From: Yersinia rohdei ATCC 43380
GTDB taxonomy: Bacteria; Pseudomonadota; Gammaproteobacteria; Enterobacterales; Enterobacteriaceae
NCBI RefSeq assembly: GCF_000173775.1
Contig: NZ_ACCD01000024.1
Span: forward strand, 1 to 61,962
Direction of reading: 5' to 3'
DNA: 61,962 nucleotides
Below the pieces are notes generated by a model. It was not told the DNA's origin. It worked only from the letters and a program-made list of their open reading frames with translations, and did not search any database. Position numbers and translations under genes: made by a program. Numbering within the stretch: position 1 is the stretch's first letter; each line of letters starts with the position of its first letter. Shown here piece after piece: positions 8,978 to 19,180 of the stretch.

Positions 8978-9005
8978 AATCCGGCTACGAAGTAGCAGCC
9001 GGATT
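8978..9005 (-). terminator. Probable terminator of yjcE
   Basis: The stem AATCCGGCT / AGCCGGATT lies just after the yjcE stop on the - strand and is followed by a weak T-rich run (TTTATCT). Confidence 0.6.
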
Positions 9006-9015
9006 CACAGCAGAA

Positions 9016-10665
9016 TTAACCTTCTTTTTCAATCAACAGGGCTTCCAGCAGATCCAAATCATGCAGCAGTTTTTGCAATGTTTCGTCACTGATTTTCTGG
9101 GTGGCGCGCAGGTGATATAACTCACCACGCTCAGCCCGCAGAGCCGTTAGCCGAAAACGCCGCTCCAGATTTTCAATCAATAAGGTATTTTCGACTTCAT
9201 CTTTACTGCCAGTACGCCGTCGTAAAAGGCCAATGACTCGCGAACTCACCTCTTTGAGCAGTTCAGGGTCGATATTCTCATCACTGCTGGCCGCCAGGCG
9301 CTCTTCCATCTTATTTAAGCTGACAATCGCCACTTCTGCCGCTGCCGCACGCGCTAAACGAATCTCTTCACGACTGATGCTCTTATCGCCCATCGCCACG
9401 CCGCGTAGCAAAGGTGGTAAGGCAATCACCCCGACAATAACCGATAATAAAATCACGCCAGTGGCAATAAATACCAATTGGTAGCGAGAGGGGAAAGCCG
9501 AGCCGTCACTGAGGAATAGAGGAATGGACAGCACACCTGCCAAGGTTATCGCCCCGCGCACCCCCGCAAAGGACGCCACCCACAGCTCGCGCGTGGTGTA
9601 AGTGCTAAACTCCAGTGGCCGCCTGCTCAGTAAGCGCTTGCTAATCTTTTTCATCGACCACAACCAGCCAAAACGCAGCACCAGCAAGGCACCATAAATG
9701 ATGGCGACATCGGCAAACAGGTTCCAGGTTTGAATGGTTGGGTCCAGTTCCGCCTGCACTATCGAGGTTTCCAGAATCCCCGGTAATTGCAGCCCCAACA
9801 GGATAAAGACCATGCCGTTAAACACAAACTCCAGCATCCCCCACACACTGTTAGCACGTAACCTCATTGCCAGTGGGGCATTACGAATAACCCCCGACTG
9901 ACTGATGGTCATCCCCGCAGCGACTGCGGCCAGAATGCCGGAAACACCAATATGTTCCGCAATCAGGTAAGAGGCGAATGGCAATAACAGCAGCAAGACA
10001 ATTTGAGTGGCCGGATCATCGCCACTCCAGCGGCTCATCAGGCGCAATGACTTACTGTACAGCCAGGTTACCGCCACACCGGCCAGTAATCCGCCAATCG
10101 CCACTTTCAGAAACTCCAACGTGGCGCCGGAAACCGTAAACACCATCGTGCCCATCGCCACCGCGATGGCGAACTTCAGCGCCACCAGACCAGAGGCATC
10201 ATTCATCAACGCCTCTCCTTCCAGTACGCCCATAATTGATTTAGGTATTCGCCCTTTACCCACAATACCGGATAACGCCACGGCATCGGTTGGCGACAAT
10301 ACCGCCGCCAGCGCAAAGGCTGCCACCAGCGGAATGCCCGGCACCATCCAGTAAATCAGATAGCCGATACCTACCACCGTAACCAGCACCAAGGCCAAAG
10401 CCAGACCTAATATCTCCCGCCCATGATGGAGAAATTCCCGTGTTGGTGTTTTCCAGCCATCGGCAAAAAGCAGCGGCGGGATAAACAGCACCAGGAATAA
10501 TTCCGGGTCAAAATCGACATGCAAACCAAAGTGGGGCCAGGCCAACATGGCACCACAGACAATCTGCATCAGAGGGAGGGGAACTTGAAACGGTAGCATC
10601 CGAGTGACAACGCCAGAAAGCGATACCACCAAAATCAGGATGAGGATTGTAAAAAAGATTTCCAT
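9016..10665 (-). CDS. yjcE: Na+/H+ antiporter, CPA1 family (YjcE)
   Basis: This inner-membrane cation/proton antiporter is 549 residues, the length of E. coli YjcE, and is closely similar over its whole length. About twelve hydrophobic segments fill residues 1-420. The CPA1 core motifs FIPPLLFADGWKT, LSPTDAVALSGIVG and EALMNDASGLVAL (with the ND pair expected in ion exchange) fall at about 61-170. A cytoplasmic charged tail follows (about 430-549). CPA1 members export Na+, Li+ or K+ in exchange for protons, but the YjcE substrate is not firmly known to me. The gene lies just downstream of ghxP on the same strand, as in E. coli. Confidence 0.93.
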   Translation of the reverse strand: MEIFFTILILILVVSLSGVVTRMLPFQVPLPLMQIVCGAMLAWPHFGLHVDFDPELFLVLFIPPLLFADGWKTPTREFLHHGREILGLALALVLVTVVGIGYLIYWMVPGIPLVAAFALAAVLSPTDAVALSGIVGKGRIPKSIMGVLEGEALMNDASGLVALKFAIAVAMGTMVFTVSGATLEFLKVAIGGLLAGVAVTWLYSKSLRLMSRWSGDDPATQIVLLLLLPFASYLIAEHIGVSGILAAVAAGMTISQSGVIRNAPLAMRLRANSVWGMLEFVFNGMVFILLGLQLPGILETSIVQAELDPTIQTWNLFADVAIIYGALLVLRFGWLWSMKKISKRLLSRRPLEFSTYTTRELWVASFAGVRGAITLAGVLSIPLFLSDGSAFPSRYQLVFIATGVILLSVIVGVIALPPLLRGVAMGDKSISREEIRLARAAAAEVAIVSLNKMEERLAASSDENIDPELLKEVSSRVIGLLRRRTGSKDEVENTLLIENLERRFRLTALRAERGELYHLRATQKISDETLQKLLHDLDLLEALLIEKEG

Positions 10666-10835
10666 GCTTTCCTTAGACTCAACTCATTCAACGCAATATA
10701 AGACCTGACCGTTTCCCCCATAAGCTGGGCTGAATAGCCGCTTTTGATAGTAGATCACTTTTTTGTTAAACGGGGAAAAAACCTGTAACTGAAAGCAGGA
10801 AAAAACAAAGAAAGTAGGGATATATAGCAGTGACC

Positions 10836-10862
10836 ATATTGGGGGCAGAACGCCCCCAATAT
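10836..10862 (-). terminator. Strong hairpin after ghxP
   Basis: An 11-bp perfect stem (ATATTGGGGGC / GCCCCCAATAT) with a 5-nt loop begins just after the ghxP stop at 10872. No T tract follows on the - strand. It may end the ghxP transcript or protect its 3' end before yjcE. Confidence 0.65.
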
Positions 10863-10871
10863 TATTGATGA

Positions 10872-12239
10872 TTAAATCGCCCAGCCGCCGGCGTAAAATG
10901 CCACCAGTGCCACCGCGATAATCACAGTGCCCAGATTCAGCCTGCGCCATTCACCGGAGCAAATACGGCCAATCACCAGTGAGCTAAAACCAAGCATGAT
11001 GCCGGTAACGATATTGCAGGTCAGCACGATAAATACCGCACACAGCAAGCCGGACATCGCATCGACAAAATCGTCGAAATCCAGTTTGGATACGTTACTT
11101 AACATCAGCAAGCCGACGTACATCAGGGCCGGAGCTGTTGCATAAGCCGGAACCAAATAGGAAAGCGGAGAAAGGAACAGCATCAGCAAGAACAGCACCC
11201 CAACCACAGTTGCTGTCAGGCCGGTTTTACCGCCTGCTGCAGTACCGGCGGCAGATTCAATGTACACCGCCGCTGGAGCCGCGCCCACCAAGCCCGCAAA
11301 AATGCTGCTGACGGAGTCAGAGGTCAGCGCTTTGCCACCACTGATAATCTGGCCGTCTTTATCCAGCAAATTAGCTTGCCCTGCAACCGCGCGGATAGTG
11401 CCGGTAGCATCAAAGACCGCGGTCATCACCAATGCCAACACACTTGGCAGCACCACAGGTTTCAATGCGCCCATGATATCAAGACTGAAAATCAATGAGT
11501 TACCATTAGCATCAGCCAAACTCGGCATCGCGAACAACCCTTGATAAGTCACACTCGGGTCAAAAATCAGGCCGATAACCGAAATAGCAATAATCACTAA
11601 CAGAATGCCACCAGGCACTCGCAGTTTTTCCAAACCGAAAATGACCGCCAGCCCCAACAATGACATCATCACCGGGAAAGAGGTGAATGCGCCCAGCGCG
11701 ACAGGTAAACCTTCAATAGGGTTCTTCACGACCAGGCCGACACCATTTGCAGCAATCAGCAACAAAAACAGGCCGATACCAATGCCGGTGCCGTGTGCGA
11801 CCCCCATCGGCAAGTTACGCAATATCCAAGAGCGGATCCCCGTGACGGAAATAATGGTAAACAAAACCCCCATCAGGAATACTGCGCCCAATGCCACAGG
11901 AATACTGATGTGTTGGCCCAATACCAGACTGAATGCGGTAAAGGCGGTCAGGGAAATGGCGCAACCAATCGCCATAGGTAAATTCGCCCACAAGCCCATC
12001 AGCAAAGAACCCAAGCCAGCGACCAGACAAGTCGCGACAAATACCGCTGTTGGTGGGAAGCCCGCTTTGCCTAACATACTCGGCACAACAATGACTGAGT
12101 AGACCATGGCCAAAAAGGTCGTCAGACCGGCCAGCACTTCCTGGCGCACATTACTGCCACGTTCACTAAGCTTGAAAAAGGTATCAAACGAACTTTTTGG
12201 CTTTGCTGCCGGGTTCGTTTGAGAATTGGTGCTAGACAT
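10872..12239 (-). CDS. ghxP: Guanine/hypoxanthine permease GhxP (NCS2/AzgA-like)
   Basis: This proton-coupled inner-membrane importer of guanine and hypoxanthine has 455 residues. E. coli GhxP (YjcD), which it closely resembles, is about the same length. Features include the N-terminal [25 protein letters not shown], about 12-14 hydrophobic segments, and [25 protein letters not shown] (about 323-347), the NCS2 substrate-site signature of the AzgA-like branch. Three PurR-like boxes lie upstream, so repression by PurR with hypoxanthine or guanine is likely. The next gene on the strand is yjcE, the E. coli arrangement. Confidence 0.93.
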   Translation of the reverse strand: MSSTNSQTNPAAKPKSSFDTFFKLSERGSNVRQEVLAGLTTFLAMVYSVIVVPSMLGKAGFPPTAVFVATCLVAGLGSLLMGLWANLPMAIGCAISLTAFTAFSLVLGQHISIPVALGAVFLMGVLFTIISVTGIRSWILRNLPMGVAHGTGIGIGLFLLLIAANGVGLVVKNPIEGLPVALGAFTSFPVMMSLLGLAVIFGLEKLRVPGGILLVIIAISVIGLIFDPSVTYQGLFAMPSLADANGNSLIFSLDIMGALKPVVLPSVLALVMTAVFDATGTIRAVAGQANLLDKDGQIISGGKALTSDSVSSIFAGLVGAAPAAVYIESAAGTAAGGKTGLTATVVGVLFLLMLFLSPLSYLVPAYATAPALMYVGLLMLSNVSKLDFDDFVDAMSGLLCAVFIVLTCNIVTGIMLGFSSLVIGRICSGEWRRLNLGTVIIAVALVAFYAGGWAI

Positions 12240-12296
12240 GGTTATGTCCCCTGTGTGTCATTTTAAAGTCGTCAGCAAATCAAGCGCCCTTCCCAT

Positions 12297-12445
12297 ACGT
12301 AATCGTTTCCGTCCCTAACGATTTACTCGCCAATTCCCCCGACCAATATTGGGTTGAGAAAATAGCAAACGATTAGCTGGGAGCGCGCATGACTGAAAAA
12401 AAATCGAAGTTTAGGACAGTTGTAATTTAAGGCAAACGATTATCT
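12297..12445 (-). promoter_or_regulatory. Three PurR-like operator boxes upstream of ghxP
   Basis: The best matches to the PurR pattern ANGCAANCGNTTNCNT are ACGTAATCGTTTCCGT at 12297-12312 (one mismatch) and AGGCAAACGATTATCT at 12430-12445 (one mismatch). A weaker copy, TAGCAAACGATTAGCT, is at 12363-12378 (two mismatches). The first is about 60 bp upstream of the ghxP start. This explains most of the 360-bp gap between ghxP and the GST gene. Binding is predicted from the pattern only. Confidence 0.65.
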
Positions 12446-12600
12446 AGCTATTTGCTGCGACTAATCAACATCAGATGGCGACATTTTATGCATTTTCTTA
12501 CAATATTTTGTTCGGGAGCATTAATTATTGCGGGAAACTAAAGTGTGAGCCGCCTCACACCCAGTTATATCAGCCCTTGTTGATATTCCAGTGCGGATTA

Positions 12601-13269
12601 TCACTTTTCTATTTTGAAGGCTCCGCCCTTTGCAATCGCCTGTTGATAGGCCGGGCGCTGATGAATTCGCACTAAGAAATCTTGCAGTTTCGGGAACCCC
12701 TCCAAACCACCACGCAGGTTTATGGCCTCGATAGGAAAGCTCATCTGAATATCAGCGGCGCTAAAATCTCTGCCAGCAAACCACAAATTTTGTGTTAAAT
12801 GTTGTTCCAGATAATCACGGTGTGTCGCAATTTGCTTATTCAAATAGTTTTTTTGCACTCCCTCACCCAATGCTTTGGCAACCGGACGAATAATCCACGG
12901 CACGGGCGGCCCGCCAAATCGACTGAAAATGAGCTTCATCACCAGCAGCGGCATTAATGAACCTTCCGCATAATGCATCCAGTAACGGAATTGCTGGCGA
13001 TCATAATGGCCTGTGGGCTTAAACTGCCCTTGAGCATCATAGGTTTCCTGTAAATACTCGATGATGGCACCCGATTCTGCCAAAGTCAGATCACCATCCG
13101 TAATAACTGGCGATTTCCCTAGCGGATGGATTTTTTTCAATTCTGGCGGAGCCAGCAAGCTGCCGGGATCCCGCTGATAGCATTTCAATTCATAGGGAAC
13201 TTGCAACTCTTCTAGCATCCACAAGATACGCTGTGAACGTGAATTATTCAGGTGGTGAACAATGACCAT
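12601..13269 (-). CDS. Glutathione S-transferase family protein
   Basis: This 222-residue cytosolic protein has an N-terminal thioredoxin-like domain (about 1-80). It includes HHLNNSRSQRILWMLEEL, with the catalytic-site Ser region, then LGKSPVITDGDLTLAESGAIIEYL, where PVI and ES bind glutathione. A helical C-terminal domain follows (about 95-215), with FSAADIQMSF. The start at ATG 13269 follows GGAG at good spacing. An in-frame upstream start would add 18 hydrophobic residues that the family lacks. The conjugation substrate is unknown. It lies between ssb and ghxP on the same strand, where E. coli has the soxRS region. Confidence 0.9.
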   Translation of the reverse strand: MVIVHHLNNSRSQRILWMLEELQVPYELKCYQRDPGSLLAPPELKKIHPLGKSPVITDGDLTLAESGAIIEYLQETYDAQGQFKPTGHYDRQQFRYWMHYAEGSLMPLLVMKLIFSRFGGPPVPWIIRPVAKALGEGVQKNYLNKQIATHRDYLEQHLTQNLWFAGRDFSAADIQMSFPIEAINLRGGLEGFPKLQDFLVRIHQRPAYQQAIAKGGAFKIEK

Positions 13270-13351
13270 AACCAAGCTCCATATGATAAATATCAGAGTA
13301 TTGATTATAGGGATAAAAATCATATCCTGCGGCGGGCTTAAAACAGATAAT

Positions 13352-13374
13352 AAAAAGCCCTGTAAATACAGGGC
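13352..13374 (-). terminator. Intrinsic terminator of ssb
   Basis: On the - strand the hairpin GCCCTGTA / TACAGGGC is followed by TTTTTA, about 40 bp after the ssb stop. Confidence 0.88.
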
Positions 13375-13415
13375 CTTATTTTAACATCATGATTTTTCGT
13401 GCTTAACGACAAGAA

Positions 13416-13964
13416 TCAGAATGGGATGTCGTCGTCAAAATCCATTGGTGGCTCATTGCCGCCTTGTGGTTGTGCTGCGGGTGCTGCCTGTGCAGGGCGT
13501 GAAGTCTGACCGCCGCTGAACTGGTTACCACCTTGTGGTTGTTGAGGTTGACCCCAACCGCCTTGCGCGCCACCTTCTTGTGGTGCACCGCCACCCGCTG
13601 GAGCCCCGCCGCCTTGACGGCCACCCAGCATTTGCATGGTGCCACCCACGTTAACCACAACTTCTGTGGTGTATTTCTCAACACCCGCCTGATCTGTCCA
13701 CTTACGGGTTTGCAATGCGCCTTCAATATAGACCTGAGAGCCTTTACGCAGATATTCACCCGCCACTTCAGCCAGCTTGCCGAACAACACCACACGGTGC
13801 CATTCCGTCTTTTCTTTCTGCTCGCCGGTTGCTTTATCACGCCAGCTTTCGGAAGTGGCCAGGGTGATATTGGCAACAGCGCCGCCGTTAGGCATGTAGC
13901 GGACTTCCGGGTCTTGGCCCAAATTCCCGACCAAAATCACTTTGTTTACGCCTCTGCTGGCCAT
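13416..13964 (-). CDS. ssb: Single-stranded DNA-binding protein
   Basis: This protein coats single-stranded DNA as a tetramer in replication, recombination and repair. Residues 1-115 form the OB fold ([21 protein letters not shown], then [18 protein letters not shown]). A Gly/Gln/Pro-rich linker of about 55 residues follows. The conserved acidic tail DFDDDIPF recruits partner proteins. The length of 182 is typical of enterics. ssb diverges from uvrA across a 400-bp region with a LexA box, as in E. coli. An open frame overlapping it in another phase (13403-13876) is a shadow caused by the low-complexity linker. Confidence 0.97.
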   Translation of the reverse strand: MASRGVNKVILVGNLGQDPEVRYMPNGGAVANITLATSESWRDKATGEQKEKTEWHRVVLFGKLAEVAGEYLRKGSQVYIEGALQTRKWTDQAGVEKYTTEVVVNVGGTMQMLGGRQGGGAPAGGGAPQEGGAQGGWGQPQQPQGGNQFSGGQTSRPAQAAPAAQPQGGNEPPMDFDDDIPF

Positions 13965-14102
13965 GTGAACTCTCCTGATGAAGTAAATTTTGTACAGTAT
14001 AAACGAGTAAGTTTAACACGCTAACCACCAAAGGGCACAACAGATCGTAACTGCGAAATGCATTACATATTTATCCTGTTACCTGTCTTATTTACACCCA
14101 GA

Positions 14103-14122
14103 TACTGGATATCCATTCAGGT
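14103..14122. promoter_or_regulatory. LexA box of the uvrA-ssb divergent region
   Basis: The 20-mer has CTG-N10-CAG spacing (CTG at 14105-14107, CAG at 14118-14120). As I remember it, it differs from the E. coli uvrA operator at only two positions. It should place uvrA, and possibly ssb, in the SOS regulon. Confidence 0.85.
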
Positions 14123-14195
14123 TTTTTTGTGTCATAATTATCCGTTTCGTACTGGCTGTGTCTTTTTCCGGTGTTGTAAAATGCGCCGATAACAT

Positions 14196-14320
14196 GACTC
14201 AAAGTAATTGGAATTGCAGGTGAGCGGCAAGCAAACTCATCCCGATAAACTGATACAAATCAGTGATTCGAGTAAGAGTGAACCTGGCTAACAACCCTGT
14301 AATTTCAAGTGCGAAGGGTA
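14196..14320 (+). repeat. ERIC repeat in the uvrA leader
   Basis: This ~125-bp element has the Yersinia ERIC layout: a start like ACTCAAAGTAATTGG, a central palindrome around ATCCCGAT...GTGATTCGAG, and an end like TTCAAGTGCGAAGGGTA. It matches the copies at 32480 and 45986 along its whole length. It lies between the LexA box and the uvrA start, so the SOS transcript should carry it as RNA. Confidence 0.85.
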
Positions 14321-14365
14321 AAAAGACACAGTGAGAGGCTCAGTTTTAATCCGGGAAGTGTTTGA

Positions 14366-17209
14366 ATGGATAATATCGAAGTTCGGGGCGCTCGCACCCA
14401 TAATCTTAAGAATATCAACCTGATTATCCCGCGCGACAAACTGATTGTTGTCACCGGCCTATCGGGTTCAGGCAAGTCCTCACTGGCTTTTGATACCCTG
14501 TATGCTGAAGGGCAACGCCGTTATGTTGAGTCTCTCTCCGCCTATGCGCGCCAATTTCTATCACTGATGGAAAAACCTGACGTTGACCATATTGAAGGTC
14601 TGTCACCGGCGATTTCCATCGAGCAAAAATCGACCTCCCATAACCCGCGCTCTACCGTGGGTACCATCACAGAAATCCATGATTATCTGCGTTTGCTGTT
14701 CGCCCGTGTCGGTGAACCGCGCTGCCCGGATCACGATGTTCCGCTAGCGGCCCAAACTGTCAGTCAGATGGTGGACAATGTGGTAAGTCAGCCCGAGGGC
14801 CGCCGCCTGATGCTACTGGCGCCGGTGGTAAAAGATCGCAAAGGCGAACATACCAAAACCCTGGAAAATCTCGCCATGCAGGGCTATATCCGGGCGCGGA
14901 TCGACGGCGAGGTCTGCGATCTTTCTGATCCGCCAAAATTAGAACTGCAAAAGAAACACACTATTGAAGTGGTTGTCGATCGCTTTAAAGTTCGCGAAGA
15001 TCTGGCTCAGCGCCTGGCAGAATCCTTTGAAACTGCACTGGAGTTATCCGGTGGCACTGCCGTGGTTGCCAATATGGACGATCCACACGCCGAAGAATTG
15101 CTGTTTTCCGCCAATTTTGCCTGCCCGATTTGCGGCTATAGCATGAGCGAGCTGGAGCCACGCCTGTTCTCCTTTAATAATCCGGCGGGGGCTTGCCCTA
15201 CTTGTGATGGTTTGGGTGTGCAGCAGTTTTTTGACCCTGATCGCGTACTGCAAAACCCAGAGCTTTCGCTGGCAGGTGGTGCAATTCGTGGCTGGGATCG
15301 CCGTAACTTCTATTACTTCCAGATGCTGCGCTCATTAGCGGAACATTATAAGTTTGATATCGAAGCGCCATTTAACTCGCTGGATGCCAATGTACAGCAT
15401 GCGGTGTTGTATGGTTCCGGCAAAGATACTATTGAATTCAAATACATTAATGATCGCGGTGATACCACCGTCCGCCACCACCCCTTTGAGGGGGTACTGC
15501 ACAATATGGAACGCCGTTATAAAGAGACGGAATCTAATGCTGTGCGCGAAGAATTATCCAAATATATCAGTAATCGCTCCTGTGCTTCTTGTGACGGCAC
15601 CCGCCTGCGCAAAGAAGCCCGTTATGTGTTTGTGCAAGATACTCCGCTGCCGAAAATCTCGGACATGAGCATCGGTGATGCACTCGAATTCTTCCATGCT
15701 CTGAAAGTGACCGGCCAACGAGCACAAATTGCCGATAAAATACTTAAAGAAATTGGCGATCGGCTGAAGTTTCTGGTTAACGTCGGGCTGAACTATCTGT
15801 CATTGTCCCGCTCGGCCGAGACCTTATCCGGCGGCGAAGCGCAGCGTATTCGTCTGGCAAGCCAGATTGGCGCGGGTCTGGTGGGGGTGATGTATGTGCT
15901 GGATGAGCCCTCCATCGGCTTGCATCAGCGCGATAATGAACGTTTACTGGAAACCCTGATTCACTTGCGTAATCTGGGTAATACCGTGATTGTGGTCGAG
16001 CATGATGAAGATGCTATCCGTGCCGCCGATCATGTGATTGATATCGGCCCTGGCGCAGGTGTGCATGGCGGAGAGGTGGTGGCAGAAGGCACCGTCGATG
16101 ACATTATGGCGACGCCCGAATCATTAACCGGCCAGTTCCTTAGCGGGAAACGCGGAATTGCCATTCCAGAACAACGGGTTACAGGTGACCCAAGTAAAGT
16201 CCTCAAGCTTATCGGGGCCAGAGGCAATAACCTGAAAGATGTGACCTTGACCTTGCCGGTCGGGCTGTTCACTTGCATTACCGGCGTCTCCGGCTCGGGT
16301 AAATCTACACTGATTAATGACACTTTATATCCTCTTGCTCAGTGCCAGCTTAATGGGGCGACTTTGGCTGAACCGGCGGCTTACCGCGAGATTCAGGGAT
16401 TAGAGCATTTCGATAAAGTTATTGATATTGACCAAAGCCCGATTGGTCGAACACCGCGTTCTAACCCGGCAACCTATACCGGTATCTTTACCCCAATTCG
16501 CGAACTATTCGCCGGAGTCCCTGAGTCACGTACCCGTGGTTATACACCGGGCCGCTTCAGTTTCAACGTGAAGGGGGGCCGCTGCGAGGCCTGCCAAGGG
16601 GATGGGGTGATTAAAGTCGAAATGCACTTCCTGCCAGATATTTATGTCCCTTGCGACCAGTGCAAAGGTAAGCGCTATAACCGCGAGACACTGGAAGTTA
16701 AATACAAAGGCAAAAGTATTCACGAAGTATTGGCGATGACTATCGAAGAAGCGCGTGAGTTCTTTGACGCGGTTCCTGCACTGGCGCGCAAACTGCAAAC
16801 CTTAATCGATGTTGGCTTGTCGTATATTTGCCTGGGTCAGTCGGCGACCACATTATCGGGTGGCGAAGCACAGCGCGTAAAACTGTCGCGCGAGCTTTCA
16901 AAACGCGGTACCGGCCAAACATTATATATTCTGGATGAGCCGACCACTGGCCTGCACTTTGCTGATATTGAACAACTCTTGGCGGTATTGCACCAGTTGC
17001 GCGATCAGGGCAATACCATCGTGGTTATTGAGCATAATCTGGATGTCATTAAGACAGCAGACTGGATTGTCGACCTTGGCCCTGAAGGCGGCAGCGGTGG
17101 CGGTGAGATTTTAGTTTCCGGCACCCCAGAAACCGTCGCGCAATGCGCTGCATCGCACACAGCCAGATTCCTCAAGCCACTGTTGAGTCAGCAAAAAAAC
17201 GCTAAATAA
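14366..17209 (+). CDS. uvrA: Excinuclease ABC subunit A
   Basis: This is the damage-recognition ATPase of nucleotide excision repair, and it loads UvrB onto lesions. The 947 residues carry two ABC modules: Walker [10 protein letters not shown] (about 31-39) and GVSGSGKST (about 640-648), each with a LSGGEAQR signature (about 488 and 830). Zinc-binding cysteine clusters include CPICGYS (about 253), CASCDGTR (about 409) and the CEAC...CDQC finger (about 740-766). It is nearly identical to E. coli UvrA apart from a slightly longer C-terminus. Expression should be LexA-controlled, and the leader contains an ERIC repeat. Confidence 0.98.
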   Translation: MDNIEVRGARTHNLKNINLIIPRDKLIVVTGLSGSGKSSLAFDTLYAEGQRRYVESLSAYARQFLSLMEKPDVDHIEGLSPAISIEQKSTSHNPRSTVGTITEIHDYLRLLFARVGEPRCPDHDVPLAAQTVSQMVDNVVSQPEGRRLMLLAPVVKDRKGEHTKTLENLAMQGYIRARIDGEVCDLSDPPKLELQKKHTIEVVVDRFKVREDLAQRLAESFETALELSGGTAVVANMDDPHAEELLFSANFACPICGYSMSELEPRLFSFNNPAGACPTCDGLGVQQFFDPDRVLQNPELSLAGGAIRGWDRRNFYYFQMLRSLAEHYKFDIEAPFNSLDANVQHAVLYGSGKDTIEFKYINDRGDTTVRHHPFEGVLHNMERRYKETESNAVREELSKYISNRSCASCDGTRLRKEARYVFVQDTPLPKISDMSIGDALEFFHALKVTGQRAQIADKILKEIGDRLKFLVNVGLNYLSLSRSAETLSGGEAQRIRLASQIGAGLVGVMYVLDEPSIGLHQRDNERLLETLIHLRNLGNTVIVVEHDEDAIRAADHVIDIGPGAGVHGGEVVAEGTVDDIMATPESLTGQFLSGKRGIAIPEQRVTGDPSKVLKLIGARGNNLKDVTLTLPVGLFTCITGVSGSGKSTLINDTLYPLAQCQLNGATLAEPAAYREIQGLEHFDKVIDIDQSPIGRTPRSNPATYTGIFTPIRELFAGVPESRTRGYTPGRFSFNVKGGRCEACQGDGVIKVEMHFLPDIYVPCDQCKGKRYNRETLEVKYKGKSIHEVLAMTIEEAREFFDAVPALARKLQTLIDVGLSYICLGQSATTLSGGEAQRVKLSRELSKRGTGQTLYILDEPTTGLHFADIEQLLAVLHQLRDQGNTIVVIEHNLDVIKTADWIVDLGPEGGSGGGEILVSGTPETVAQCAASHTARFLKPLLSQQKNAK

Positions 17210-17220
17210 ACTCTCTATTG

Positions 17221-17241
17221 GGGGGCGAATTCATCGCCCTC
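17221..17241. terminator. Possible hairpin between convergent uvrA and yjbR
   Basis: The stem GGGCGA / TCGCCC with a 5-nt loop lies 12 bp after the uvrA stop. No T tract is present on either strand, so termination is uncertain. Confidence 0.4.
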
Positions 17242-17262
17242 CACCCGTTCAACTTTGGGTTA

Positions 17263-17616
17263 TTAGGCCCGCAGCTCCTGCCGGACTTGATCCGATAGCC
17301 CTTGCAACACTAATTGATAAGAGCGGTCAATTAGCGAATAGAACTGTGAGTTGGGCAATGCTCCATCCAGAAACACCGTGTTCCAGTGCGCTTTATTCAA
17401 GTGTTCACTCGGCACGATCTCCGGATGTTGCTCACGCAAACTTTCGGCCAGTTCAGGACTGGTTTTCAAGGAAATAGAGGGACGGCCCCCTGTCTCACCC
17501 ACCATCGCAAACATCACATCTGCCACTTTAATCTGATTGACTTGCCACGCCTCATGGTCACTCTGCTCTGCCCCAGGTTTGGACATGCAGTACTCCAATA
17601 ATGCCGAATTATTCAT
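17263..17616 (-). CDS. yjbR: YjbR/MmcQ-family protein
   Basis: This 117-residue protein is similar over its full length to E. coli YjbR, which also neighbours uvrA. The family (MmcQ/YjbR) has a CyaY-like, DNA-binding-like fold and no settled function. Conserved family features are the N-terminal LLEYCMSKPGAEQ, the middle KTSPELAESLREQHP, and HLNKAHWNTVFLDG. ATG 17616 follows AGGAG with 8-bp spacing. The in-frame upstream ATG would add six unrelated residues and lacks such a site. It is convergent with uvrA. Confidence 0.92.
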   Translation of the reverse strand: MNNSALLEYCMSKPGAEQSDHEAWQVNQIKVADVMFAMVGETGGRPSISLKTSPELAESLREQHPEIVPSEHLNKAHWNTVFLDGALPNSQFYSLIDRSYQLVLQGLSDQVRQELRA

Positions 17617-17865
17617 TGGGATATCTCCTGTCATGGGCCGGTGCCGTCTAGCGAAAAGGCCTCATTAAGATTTCATTCCATCACAAACAGCAACATGCTG
17701 CCTAACCAGCTTGCGCCTATCACAACAAATTTACTGTGAGCAGTGAATGATCGTTTGGCATCTATCTACCATATTAATGAGTATATTCTTTAATCGCTTT
17801 ACAGCCATTGGCTCTGGTATAAACCGGTAGGATGTGAGGGTAACTCGAGGAAAAAACGCGGAAAA

Positions 17866-17891
17866 ATAAAAAAGGCGATATTGCTATCGCC
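17866..17891 (-). terminator. Intrinsic terminator of tyrB
   Basis: On the - strand the perfect stem GGCGATA / TATCGCC with a 4-nt loop is followed by TTTTTT, 20 bp after the tyrB stop. Confidence 0.92.
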
Positions 17892-17910
17892 GCTGAAGTT
17901 TACAAGTAAA

Positions 17911-19104
17911 TTATTGCACGGCCGCAAAAGCCGCCGCGACGCGCTGAACATTGCTGTGATTAAGGCCGGCCATGCACATCCTGCCGCTGGCAATCAGATA
18001 CACACCGAATTCTTCGCGTAGCCTATCCACCTGTGCAACACTAAAGCCGGTGTAGCTGAACATGCCGCGCTGTTGCAGCAAATAGTCGAAATTACGATTT
18101 GGCAGCGACGCTTTTAAGGCATCGACCAACGTGCGGCGCATTTCAATAATACGCAAACGCATCTGTTCAACCTCAGCCTGCCATTGCAGAGTCAATTCAC
18201 TGTCATGCAGCACTTTTGCAACCACTTGCGCACCAAAGTTAGGTGGGCTGGAATAGTTGCGGCGAACAGTGGCCTTCAGTTGCCCCAACACCCGGCTGGC
18301 GGCTTCTTCACTTTCACATACCACCGACAAACCGCCGACTCGCTCGTTATACAGTGAGAATATTTTAGAAAATGAATTACTAATCAAGCAGGGCAATTCA
18401 GCCGCAGCCATCGCGCGGATGGCATAAGCATCGTCATTCAACCCGGCACCAAATCCCTGATAGGCGATATCCAGGAAGGGAATTAAATCCCGGCCTTTCG
18501 CCACTTCAATCACTTGATCCCATTGTGCATTGGTCAAGTCAGAACCGGTCGGGTTATGGCAACAAGGGTGCAATAACACAATACTTTTGGCGGGTAACTG
18601 CTGCAAAGTTGCCAGCATCTGGTCAAACTTCACCCCTAACTTGTCATTATCAAAATAGGGATAGGTATTTACCTTAAAACCTGCACCACTGAAAATGGCC
18701 ACATGGTTTTCCCACGTTGGGTCACTGACCCACACCTGTGAGTCCGGAAAATAGCGATTGAGGAAATCAGCACCCACTTTCAGCGCACCCGAACCACCGA
18801 CCGTCTGGATAGTCGCCACCCGCTGCTGGGCGAGCATCGGATGTTCGGCCCCAAATAATAGCTGCTGGATAGCGCTACGATAAGATTGCAGGCCTTCCAT
18901 CGGCAAATAGACCGGAGTCCCGTGTGGTTGAGCATTTAATTGTGCTTCAGCTGCTTTCACCGCCTGCATCAACGGGATTTCACCCTGCTCATTGTAATAA
19001 AGGCCAATACTCAAGTTCACTTTGTGGGCTTTTTTATCGGCTTTAAAACTTTCCATCAATGACAGGATAGGATCACCTGCATAGGCATCAACATTCTGGA
19101 ACAC
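17911..19104 (-). CDS. tyrB: Aromatic amino acid aminotransferase
   Basis: This PLP enzyme makes tyrosine and phenylalanine (and leucine, aspartate) from their keto acids with glutamate as amino donor. The 397-residue protein follows E. coli TyrB closely. [19 protein letters not shown] holds the PLP lysine (about residue 247), [13 protein letters not shown] is the substrate/PLP loop, and [12 protein letters not shown] is near the C-terminus. It favours TyrB over AspC: for example [14 protein letters not shown] and a long [15 protein letters not shown] run. The start is GTG, behind AGGAG. It is downstream of alr on the same strand, as in E. coli. No convincing TyrR box was found. Confidence 0.96.
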   Translation of the reverse strand: MFQNVDAYAGDPILSLMESFKADKKAHKVNLSIGLYYNEQGEIPLMQAVKAAEAQLNAQPHGTPVYLPMEGLQSYRSAIQQLLFGAEHPMLAQQRVATIQTVGGSGALKVGADFLNRYFPDSQVWVSDPTWENHVAIFSGAGFKVNTYPYFDNDKLGVKFDQMLATLQQLPAKSIVLLHPCCHNPTGSDLTNAQWDQVIEVAKGRDLIPFLDIAYQGFGAGLNDDAYAIRAMAAAELPCLISNSFSKIFSLYNERVGGLSVVCESEEAASRVLGQLKATVRRNYSSPPNFGAQVVAKVLHDSELTLQWQAEVEQMRLRIIEMRRTLVDALKASLPNRNFDYLLQQRGMFSYTGFSVAQVDRLREEFGVYLIASGRMCMAGLNHSNVQRVAAAFAAVQ

Positions 19105-19180
19105 GGCGCTGCTCTCCTCTTAGCTATTTCGAACGACAGGTATGCGTGTATATGAAAATAGGTTACTTAGGCAGCTTACC

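Noticed and set aside
11605-12102. 165-residue open frame antisense to ghxP
   Set aside because: Pro/Asn/Thr-rich complement of membrane-protein codons; ghxP is intact.
13403-13876. 157-residue open frame overlapping ssb on the same strand
   Set aside because: It is a frame-shifted reading of ssb, rich in His/Gln/Lys from the repetitive linker; it has no ribosome site and no family match.
13981-14000. LexA-like site next to the ssb start (GTACAGTATA)
   Set aside because: It lacks a second half-site at the CTG-N10-CAG spacing; the box at 14103 is far better.
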